From a virus: a stretch of DNA of 29,303 nucleotides. Position numbers and translations under genes: made by a program. The notes below the pieces were generated by a model. The model ran no database searches. It saw only the letters and a program-made list of their open reading frames with translations, and had not been told where the DNA came from. Location: positions 1 to 29,303 of IMG/VR virus record IMGVR_UViG_3300017917_002172. One strand, written 5' to 3'. Below are positions 22,313-29,303 of this stretch, piece after piece (position 1 is the first letter of the stretch; each line of letters opens with the position of its first letter).

Positions 22313-23053
22313 ATGGCACAAAACGCAGGTAATGCTAAAAACATTCTCGTTGGTGCGTCTCCTTTGTTTATTTCGAATTTCGATATTACAGCAGGATCAA
22401 CACTATATAAAGAGAATGCAGAACCAGGTACAGCTAATGCAGGCGCATTTATATCAGGCGAGTCTTACACAAAGACACTCAACGATATAACACCAGGCGC
22501 AACATTTGCATATCGCAACGTAGGATTTACAAACAATGGTCTTCAGATCACCTATAATCCAACATATGATTCAGTAACCGTCGACCAGTTGCTTGATACA
22601 GCTAAGCTGTTCAAGTCTGCGATGGAGGTTATGATCGCAACTGAAATGTCTGAAGGAACACTAGAAAACGTTCTAGTTGTTTTCGGTCAGGGTGATACAT
22701 CAGGTTCAACAATTACAGCAACCAACACTTTGATTGAAGATGCAGGTTTCTCAACAGGAACAGCTAACGCAACAAAGACACTTGGTCTTGCTGCTGGTGC
22801 TCTTGGCGTACAGCCAACAGAGCGTCAACTAATTGCTGTCGGACAAGCTCCAACAACAACTGATGGATCAAATACAAAGTCAACAGAGCGTATTTATTAT
22901 GCTCGTCGTGTACTTTCTGTACAACAGTCACAGTTCTCTTTGGCTCGTTCTACACCAACAACATTTCCAGTAACCTTCCGTCTTCTCCCAACCGCTATGT
23001 CGGGATATGAAGGGCAGGAGTACGGTAAGATTATTGACCGTGTTTTAGCATAA
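22313..23053 (+). CDS. major tail tube protein
   Basis: A 246-residue protein that polymerises into the tail tube. It is beta-rich, with FAYRNVGFTNNGLQITYNPTYDSVTVDQLLDTA in the first half and VTFRLLPTAMSGYEGQEYGKIIDRV at the end, the pattern of siphovirus tube proteins. It carries the strongest Shine-Dalgarno of the tail block (AGGAGGTG) and mostly CGT/CGC arginines, fitting a highly expressed structural protein. It is flanked by a promoter and a terminator, so it is probably a near-monocistronic unit ahead of the chaperone and tape measure genes. Confidence 0.88.
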   Translation: MAQNAGNAKNILVGASPLFISNFDITAGSTLYKENAEPGTANAGAFISGESYTKTLNDITPGATFAYRNVGFTNNGLQITYNPTYDSVTVDQLLDTAKLFKSAMEVMIATEMSEGTLENVLVVFGQGDTSGSTITATNTLIEDAGFSTGTANATKTLGLAAGALGVQPTERQLIAVGQAPTTTDGSNTKSTERIYYARRVLSVQQSQFSLARSTPTTFPVTFRLLPTAMSGYEGQEYGKIIDRVLA

Positions 23054-23073
23054 TAGCTAAATAATTGTCGGAG

Positions 23074-23096
23074 GCCCCCGAATTTTCGGGGGCTTT
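23074..23096 (+). terminator. intrinsic terminator after the tail tube gene
   Basis: GCCCCCG / CGGGGGC with a short A/T-rich loop, at least seven pairs, followed by TTTCT. It starts 21 bases after the tail tube stop. The T-tract is short, so termination may be partial. Confidence 0.75.
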
Positions 23097-23100
23097 CTGC

Positions 23101-23129
23101 TTGTATATGTAAAACCATTATGTTATAAT
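23101..23129 (+). promoter_or_regulatory. candidate promoter of chaperone/tape measure genes
   Basis: TATAAT at 23124-23129 and TTGTAT 17 bases upstream (23101-23106). The likely start near 23136 leaves a ~20-base leader with AAGGAGG (23145-23151) before TTG 23157. Confidence 0.5.
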
Positions 23130-23156
23130 AATTTAGACATATCCAAGGAGGATAAA

Positions 23157-23495
23157 TTGGCAACTACAGTATACAATGTAGAAGAAATTCAACTACAAAA
23201 CGGGCAAACAGCAAAGCTCAAACCACTATCAATCAAAGAACTTCGTAAGTTTATGGTTGCAATTCAAAAGACTGCAGACGTAACTACAGAAGATGAAACA
23301 CTTTCAATTCTTATTGACGCATGCGCTATCGCTTTAGAAAAGCAATTACCAGATCTAGTAAAAGATCGTGACGCTCTAGAAGACGCTCTAGATGTTCCAA
23401 CAATGAATCGCATTCTTGAAGTTTGCGGCGGAATTAAACTTGACGACCCAAACCTTCTAGCGGCAGCGGTTCTGGCTGGTCAGAACTCGATCTAG
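23157..23495 (+). CDS. tail assembly chaperone, short form (gpG-like)
   Basis: A 112-residue protein lying just before the tape measure gene, in the position and size of the lambda gpG-like chaperone that holds the tape measure protein during tail assembly. It starts at TTG with AAGGAGG five bases upstream. The start MATTVYNVEEIQLQNGQTAKLKPLSIKELRK and the helical rest (DETLSILIDACAIALEKQLPDL) are typical. A -1 frameshift at CCCAAAC (23447-23453) makes the longer form. Confidence 0.8.
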   Translation: MATTVYNVEEIQLQNGQTAKLKPLSIKELRKFMVAIQKTADVTTEDETLSILIDACAIALEKQLPDLVKDRDALEDALDVPTMNRILEVCGGIKLDDPNLLAAAVLAGQNSI

Positions 23496-23818
23496 CCGCT
23501 TTAGAAGGAGAAGTTTTTCTTTTAGGTCATTGGAAAAATTACGAAGACCTAGAAGAAAATCTATCAATGCCAGAACTTATAACTACATTACAGGCAATAA
23601 AGAAAAAGGAACATGATGAAAAGAAGTTCCAGGCATCTTTGAAGGGTGTAGATATAGGTGAATACGAAACAGAAGAGAGGGGATCTAAGTTTGAAGATAT
23701 GCGTCTTAGAGCTGCAGGAATAAATGCATCATCTGACGACGTGTTGTCTCTACAAGGACAGTTTGCAGCAGCAGCTGGATTTGGTATTGGAGCAGGACTT
23801 GGGTACTCACAGGAGTAA
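23157..23818 (+). CDS. tail assembly chaperone, long frameshift form (gpGT-like)
   Basis: Joining codons 1-99 of the short chaperone to the -1 frame gives about 220 residues (join 23157-23453 and 23453-23818). In the -1 frame the reading is open from 23444 to the TAA at 23816-23818, starting with a Gly/Ser-rich junction, then WSELDLAALEGEVFLLGHWKN and a helical LITTLQAIKKKEHDEKKFQ. No independent start with a Shine-Dalgarno is well placed for this frame (ATG 23567 lies far inside), so a frameshift is the simplest way to translate it. The tape measure start follows eight bases after its stop. Confidence 0.78.
23447..23500 (+). promoter_or_regulatory. -1 programmed ribosomal frameshift signal
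   Basis: CCCAAAC (23447-23453) has the X-XXY-YYZ form with zero-frame codons CCA AAC and -1 codons CCC AAA. Five bases later an outer stem AGCGGC (23459-23464) / GCCGCT (23495-23500) encloses an inner stem GTTCT (23469-23473) / AGAAC (23482-23486). Slippery site, spacer and structure together are the classical frameshift arrangement. The zero-frame stop (23493-23495) lies inside the structure. Confidence 0.75.
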
Positions 23819-23825
23819 TAACTAA

Positions 23826-26800
23826 ATGGCTGACGAGACAATCAGTACACGAATAGTCGCTAATGCCGACTTTTCAGCCCTTATTGCAGATGTGCATAAG
23901 GTTACTGCCAGCCTATCTAAATTACAAGAACAATTAGCTAACTCTAATAAGATGTTGGCCAATAACATTGCGGTGATGAATCGCAATTTTGCAGATACAA
24001 TTAGAAGTACTGGACAATATTCAACACACTTTGTAAGCCTTACATCAGATGTAGAAAAGTTTGGTAAAAACCTAGACGGTGGAAGACTTAAGTTAAAAGA
24101 TTATTTCGGTACATTTCAACAGCACGTTAGAACATCTGGCGGATTAATTAGAGAACTTGCTAGACAGCAAGTCGCTATGCAAAACGCTATTCTTCAACCA
24201 CTAGGAAGAAATGCTCAAGGACTTCAACAATTTAACGTTCATATTCCAAGAGGCCTTGATGAAATAAAGAATAAGACATCTTTAGCTAGACAAGAACTAG
24301 CTATTATGAATCGTGTTATTCAAGACGGTGCAGTTCAACTTATTAACTGGGGTAAAAATACTCAATGGGCAGGTCGCCAGCTAACAGTTGGTTTAACGCT
24401 ACCCCTAGCAGCATTTGGTAAAGCATCAGCAGACGCATTTAGACAAGCTGATCAAGAATTAACTCGTCTTACAAAGGTGTATGGAGATATTGCTGGTGCA
24501 ACATCTGCAGAGTTAGGTAAGGTTCGCCAAGATGTAATTGCAACATCGAAAGAATTATCTCAGGCATATGGTACTAATTTTAATGAAACAATTTCTTTAG
24601 CTGCTGATATTGCTGCAACTGGAAAGCAAGGCCAGGAGCTATTGGCTTCAGTAAAAGAAACAAGCCGCCTTGCCGTTCTAGGTGAAGTTGATAGACAAGA
24701 AGCAATGAAAGCAACCCTCGCTATTCAAACAGCATTTCAGCAAAATACAGATGAATTGTCACAATCAATTAACTTCCTTAACGCAGTTGAAAACCAGACA
24801 TCTACATCTCTAGCAGACTTAGTTGAAGCTATTCCAAAAGCTGGTCCAGTAGTAAAACAGTTAGGCGGAGATATACAAGATCTTGCGCTATACATGACTG
24901 CTATGCGTGAAGGTGGAATTAACGCATCTGAAGGAGCTAACGCATTAAAGTCAGGACTTGCAGCATTAATTAATCCAACAAAACAAACTGTTGGGGTAAT
25001 GAAAGATTTTGGCATAGATATACTTTCAATGGTTAAAAGAAATGCTGGAGACACTACATCTCTTTTATTTGATTTGCAGGGAGCATTGGATAATTTAGAT
25101 CCACTACAAAAAGCTCAAGCAATCGAACAGTTATTTGGTAAGTTTCAGTTTGCAAGAATCAGCGCTCTTTTGAATAACCTTGGTAGACAGGGAAGCCAAA
25201 CGCTTAATGTGCTTGACCTAATGAAAGCTAGTGCTTCAGAGTTAGAAACTGTAGCTGGTCGAGAATTAGCAGCCGTAACAGAATCTGCTTCTGGAAAATA
25301 TAAGAGAGCAATTGAATCTCTTCGTGCTGATTTAGCAGGATTAGGCGACCAATTCCTTACAATAGGAACAACAATGATTAATATTGTTGACAAGGCCTTG
25401 AAGTTTTTTGATAAATTGCCACAACCTATTAAGCAAGCAATTACATTCTTAGGCGCTCTTACAGCTATGGCTGGACCACTTATTATGATCACTGGTGTTC
25501 TTGCTAACTTCTTTGGATACATCTTAAAGGGTGTAATGCATATGAAGGCTTTCTTTAAGGGTGGAGAAGGTTGGAAATATTTAACTCCTGAAATGATGGC
25601 AGCTGAAAAGGCTGGTAAGTTAGTTGAACAAACATTTTATAGCGATGCAAAAGCGGCATCTGTTTTACAACTAGCTTTAAGAAACTTAATTGATGAGTTT
25701 AGTATATTAGAAACAAAAGCAAAGTCTGGAGCAATGGCAGTCAATCCAGCAGTTTCTACGCTTGCTGGAAATGCTGTAATGGGAGCTGGAGTCAGAGAAG
25801 TTATTCCAGGACATCCTTTAGTAGGAGATTATGGAACTCGTGCTTCAACACATATGGTTCCTCGTGCTTCTTTAACAGAAGAACAAAGATTGCAGCAAAC
25901 AATATTCGGACTTGTTCCTGGATCAATTCCAGTAAATAGAAAAATTGGTGATGCTCCTCAAATTTATATGAATCAACCATTACCTCCAGTTCAGGGATTA
26001 ACACAGGTTAATGGGGTTTCAACGGGAGTTGTGGCAGGAGAAGCAGCAAGATGGCATGCAATGATGGCGACACTTGCAATGCAATCAAAGTCTGAGATTG
26101 AACAGCTAAAGAAACAAATAGCTACTACTGGAGTTGTAAGTAAAGATTTCATGTCACAGTTTGATGATATTTTGCCCATTGTTTCTGGAATTACAGATAA
26201 TGCAGCAACACAGTCATCAGTAATAGTTGCAGAATTACGTGCTGGTAAGATTACAGTTGAACAAGCAAGAGCAAAAATAATTGCATTAAATCTTGAAATT
26301 GAAAGAATGATTGGCGCAGCTGTTGGTACTCAAGCAGCAGCTATGGGAAGAACAATAAACCCAACTATGGTTCCAACATTAGACCAACCAGTTGTTGATG
26401 CTACTGGCAAATCAAATATGCGTGAGCTATTTAAGAAAAGCAAGACAAGAGATCTTTTAGATAAGGTTTCTCGTTCATTAGGTGTTAGAACTTCAGGCGC
26501 AGGATATAATATTGAGACTACTCGTCCAAAGAAATTTGCAACAGGAGTAGTTGATGCTGCAAATTCATTTAGAACTCTTACAGCTAAAATTGGCGGACTA
26601 AGAAGTTTAAAGAGATTTAAAACAAGAGGTACTGGATCAGAAAGAACTGGAAGATCTAATAGAGCAAATTCAGAAGAAGGATCTCTTCCATATGAACCAA
26701 TATCAAGATCTACTTCTACTAAACCATCTTCTCGCAATAGAGGCTGGAGAGAAGATGAGGTTATGGGCATGGGAGAGCCGCCAAGAGGATGGGTTGTCGG

Positions 26801-29303
26801 TCACTTATATACAAGTAGATTTAATAGAAGATTTGGATCTAGAGGCGGAAGAGGTGCTTCTCCTAGATTAACTGGTTCCGAAATAGAGCAAAGATTTGAT
26901 TTATCTGGAAGACCACTAAAAGATGTACCACACGATATTCTTCCATCAAACTATATGTCTATTTCGGAAGAGTTTAACTCGGCTTTGTCTCCTATGTCGG
27001 GCATCCCATATGCTACAGGATCAATGTTCTTGAGGATGGGTGCAAGACCAGAACATTTACTTAGCCTAACTAATCATTTAATAAAGCAAGGATATTCTAA
27101 AGAACAAGCAATGTTTATTGCTCGTAGAGCATTGACTAGAGTTGAAAAAGCAATGACTAATATTGGGGATAGAGTAATAACAGAAACTCAATTCGGCAAT
27201 ATCGTTACAAGTGCTTCTATTAAAGAATTGCAAATGCTAGATAGAACATCTGGTAGATTTGATTCATATGTAAAAGCATCAAAACACTTACGTATGGGTG
27301 GAGTTGGAATTCAAAAGTATCAGGGTGGAGTTACTCAGGTTCCTGGTTATGGCGGAGGAGATATAATTCCAGCTTTAATTGAACCAGGAGAGTCTGTAGT
27401 TACAAAAACAGCAACTGCTGGAAATCAAGGCGCATTAACTTTAATGAATGCTGGATATAATGTAGATGAAATGCTAGGATTCCAAAATGGCATTGTTTCA
27501 GCTAGAGGCGGAAAGCTAAGAGGCGCATTGTCTGCTGGATTCCAGGAAGGAAGATCTGGAGCACCAAGAACACCAAGTAGCGGAATGATGTCTGGTATGG
27601 CTGGTATGGGGCTTATGATGGGCGGACAGATGATGGGCGGAGAAACTGGACAGGCCATGCAAACAGTTGGTATGCTAGTTTCATTTATGCCAATGATATC
27701 TTCTCTTGGAAGAATGCTTAAAAATGTTATGTCATTGACTACAGTTGTTACAAAATTTGGAACAATTGCTGGTCGTGTATTTACTGGAGTTAGAGTTGCA
27801 TTAGCTGCAATTAATCCAGTAGGAGCATTAGTAACAGTCACATTAACTGCTCTCGTAGCCCTATTCCTAAAGATGCGTAAAGACGCTGCAGAGAATAAGC
27901 GCAATCAAGAAGCAATGTTTGGCACTACAGAAAAGGGTGCTAAAGAATTAGGAATAACATATACAAATCTTGCAGATAAAATGAAGGCTGTAAGAGAAGA
28001 GCAAAAGCTTATGGCGGATAAAGCAAAGGCTCAATTCGAATCATATACTTCTGCTGGAGTAAGTGGCTTAACATTAACTATCAAACAGCTCAAAGAATTA
28101 AAAGAACGTGTTAAGTCAGATATGCCAGAAACACTTGCAGTATTAAATGATATAGATTCTACTCAGGTAAATCAATGGGCTTCAAATCTTAAGGCTCAAA
28201 TGGTATCTGCTGGAAAGAGCACTGAAGAAGCAACTAATTTAATTTATGCTCTTATAGAGTCTTCAAATAAAGCTGGTCGTGGAGTATCTACAATAACAGA
28301 TAAAGCCTTTATGGCAATAGCAGATAAGGGCGCAGCCGCTGATTATATTATTAAGAATCTTTCTAATAACATAGATGATCTAGCAAACATTGATCCATCA
28401 GCATTTGCAACTAACGTAGATACTGCAATAACGTCATTAGACAATGCCGTAAGAAGCTTAGTTGGTACAAAAGATGCATCTGGTGAAATGTTAGATGAAG
28501 CAGAAGCATTAGCAATTCAATTTGAAAAAATGGCTGCTGCTGGAGTTAAAAATAAAAAGCTTGGAGAAGAAACACTTGCTACATTAAAGTCTGAAAGACC
28601 AGAATTGGCAGGCATTCTAAATTCATCTGACACTATTGGTGGAATGTATGCTAAGTGGAGATTATATCTACAAGGAGTTAACTTAGATCTTAAGAATATA
28701 AGTTCTGCACAGGCAGAGGCTATAGCAGCATTTACTGCAGCATTAGATTCAGCAGGAGCCAATGCCCTTGCAGAAGGCGGTACAGTTGCTGGACTAGAAG
28801 AAGCTAGAGCTGCATTAAAGAAATTAAACGATGAATATGAGAAAGCAAATAAACTATCTAAAACAGAAAATATAGACTCTAAGGGATTAAGTAAAGATAG
28901 AATTCGTGCTATTCAAGATGAAATAAAAGCTATCAGAAAACGTGCTGAAGAAAAAAAGAAGGCTCTTCAAGATTCATTAAATGCAGAAAATACAGAGCTA
29001 GAACTTCAGAAGTTACAGCTTGAATACCAGCAAGCACTTGCTCGTGGAGACAAGGATGCTGCCACACAAGCACAAATTGCAATTCAGCAATTGAATAAGC
29101 AGTATCAGACACAAAAAGCATTAGATAGAATTGAGCAAAATGCAAAGAAAGAAGAAGAGAAGCAGCAGGCTATTTTGGACGCAGATGCTGCATATAAAGA
29201 TAAGCTTAAAGATGCTGTAACAGGTGCTGGTAATAGAGCAAATGATTTATCAGCAACAATTAAAACTGTAACTGAGCTAGGAAATGAATTAACTAGAGTT
29301 GCA
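23826..29303 (+). CDS. tail tape measure protein, partial at the window end
   Basis: At least 1826 residues, open to the last base, so truncated by the window. Tape measure proteins set tail length and help deliver DNA. Residues ~180-470 form a TP901-type core (RQLTVGLTLPLAAFGKASAD, then QELTRLTKVYGDIAG and YGTNFNETISLAADIAATGK). Hydrophobic segments near 535-560 and 1318-1350 are candidate membrane helices. Residues ~860-1150 are basic and loosely structured. GGGDIIPALIEPGESVV (around residue 1186) is the tape-measure LEPGE-type motif, and from ~1690 a charged coiled coil (Gln/Lys/Glu-rich) begins. If 1.5 A of tail per residue holds, the tail exceeds 270 nm. It starts at ATG 23826, eight bases after the long chaperone. 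Confidence 0.92.
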   Translation, partial: MADETISTRIVANADFSALIADVHKVTASLSKLQEQLANSNKMLANNIAVMNRNFADTIRSTGQYSTHFVSLTSDVEKFGKNLDGGRLKLKDYFGTFQQHVRTSGGLIRELARQQVAMQNAILQPLGRNAQGLQQFNVHIPRGLDEIKNKTSLARQELAIMNRVIQDGAVQLINWGKNTQWAGRQLTVGLTLPLAAFGKASADAFRQADQELTRLTKVYGDIAGATSAELGKVRQDVIATSKELSQAYGTNFNETISLAADIAATGKQGQELLASVKETSRLAVLGEVDRQEAMKATLAIQTAFQQNTDELSQSINFLNAVENQTSTSLADLVEAIPKAGPVVKQLGGDIQDLALYMTAMREGGINASEGANALKSGLAALINPTKQTVGVMKDFGIDILSMVKRNAGDTTSLLFDLQGALDNLDPLQKAQAIEQLFGKFQFARISALLNNLGRQGSQTLNVLDLMKASASELETVAGRELAAVTESASGKYKRAIESLRADLAGLGDQFLTIGTTMINIVDKALKFFDKLPQPIKQAITFLGALTAMAGPLIMITGVLANFFGYILKGVMHMKAFFKGGEGWKYLTPEMMAAEKAGKLVEQTFYSDAKAASVLQLALRNLIDEFSILETKAKSGAMAVNPAVSTLAGNAVMGAGVREVIPGHPLVGDYGTRASTHMVPRASLTEEQRLQQTIFGLVPGSIPVNRKIGDAPQIYMNQPLPPVQGLTQVNGVSTGVVAGEAARWHAMMATLAMQSKSEIEQLKKQIATTGVVSKDFMSQFDDILPIVSGITDNAATQSSVIVAELRAGKITVEQARAKIIALNLEIERMIGAAVGTQAAAMGRTINPTMVPTLDQPVVDATGKSNMRELFKKSKTRDLLDKVSRSLGVRTSGAGYNIETTRPKKFATGVVDAANSFRTLTAKIGGLRSLKRFKTRGTGSERTGRSNRANSEEGSLPYEPISRSTSTKPSSRNRGWREDEVMGMGEPPRGWVVGHLYTSRFNRRFGSRGGRGASPRLTGSEIEQRFDLSGRPLKDVPHDILPSNYMSISEEFNSALSPMSGIPYATGSMFLRMGARPEHLLSLTNHLIKQGYSKEQAMFIARRALTRVEKAMTNIGDRVITETQFGNIVTSASIKELQMLDRTSGRFDSYVKASKHLRMGGVGIQKYQGGVTQVPGYGGGDIIPALIEPGESVVTKTATAGNQGALTLMNAGYNVDEMLGFQNGIVSARGGKLRGALSAGFQEGRSGAPRTPSSGMMSGMAGMGLMMGGQMMGGETGQAMQTVGMLVSFMPMISSLGRMLKNVMSLTTVVTKFGTIAGRVFTGVRVALAAINPVGALVTVTLTALVALFLKMRKDAAENKRNQEAMFGTTEKGAKELGITYTNLADKMKAVREEQKLMADKAKAQFESYTSAGVSGLTLTIKQLKELKERVKSDMPETLAVLNDIDSTQVNQWASNLKAQMVSAGKSTEEATNLIYALIESSNKAGRGVSTITDKAFMAIADKGAAADYIIKNLSNNIDDLANIDPSAFATNVDTAITSLDNAVRSLVGTKDASGEMLDEAEALAIQFEKMAAAGVKNKKLGEETLATLKSERPELAGILNSSDTIGGMYAKWRLYLQGVNLDLKNISSAQAEAIAAFTAALDSAGANALAEGGTVAGLEEARAALKKLNDEYEKANKLSKTENIDSKGLSKDRIRAIQDEIKAIRKRAEEKKKALQDSLNAENTELELQKLQLEYQQALARGDKDAATQAQIAIQQLNKQYQTQKALDRIEQNAKKEEEKQQAILDADAAYKDKLKDAVTGAGNRANDLSATIKTVTELGNELTRVA

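Noticed and set aside
23567-23818. Separate 83-residue gene before the tape measure
   Set aside because: Its frame is open much further upstream, its ATG has no ribosome site, and it is explained by the -1 frameshift extension of the chaperone.
24737-28762. Several open frames on the - strand within the tape measure gene
   Set aside because: They are shadows of a continuous + strand frame that is open from 23826 to the window end with clear tape measure motifs.
1-29303. tRNA, attachment site, integrase or transposon
   Set aside because: No cloverleaf, no recombinase gene, and no terminal inverted repeats or target duplications were recognised by eye.

Overview
The window is a stretch of an AT-rich tailed-phage genome (Caudoviricetes). 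It is almost fully coding, every gene is on the + strand, and many junctions overlap or nearly touch. The gene set is a complete head-to-tail block: portal, prohead protease with scaffold, HK97-fold major capsid protein, connectors, tail terminator, tail tube, frameshifted tail chaperones and tape measure. One tail tube protein and no sheath gene between the tail terminator and the tape measure point to a siphovirus. No terminase, integrase, replication gene, tRNA or CRISPR array is visible.

Layout. 70-6868: virion surface genes (three small proteins, a 1807-residue mosaic tail fibre, a tail-collar protein). 6901-7662: a tail-fibre-assembly-like protein and an unknown. 7695-12510: a cargo cassette with two flavin-dependent halogenases, each preceded by a ~235-residue partner protein, and a small membrane protein at the end. 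12518-14547: a small unknown and a LamG/concanavalin-like virion protein. 14609-18991: small unknown, portal, protease/scaffold, capsid. 19099-22204: connectors and tail terminator. 22313-29303: tail tube, chaperones, and a tape measure protein that runs off the window end.

Host. I infer an actinobacterium, probably a low-GC aquatic lineage. Five genes (380, 7695, 12802, 14609, 16581) lack a Shine-Dalgarno sequence and instead have a TAnnnT -10-like hexamer ending 6-7 bases before the start codon, as leaderless actinobacterial transcripts do. The AT-rich composition would fit streamlined freshwater or marine actinobacteria. This is inference; no host gene is present.

Most notable points: (1) a tandem duplicated 'partner + halogenase' module in a phage structural region; (2) an in-frame internal start with a near-perfect Shine-Dalgarno inside the protease gene, predicting a separately made scaffold; (3) a CCCAAAC slippery site five bases before a two-part hairpin, predicting the -1 frameshift that makes the long tail chaperone; (4) widespread leaderless-type starts; (5) a fibre domain inserted inside another repeat domain.
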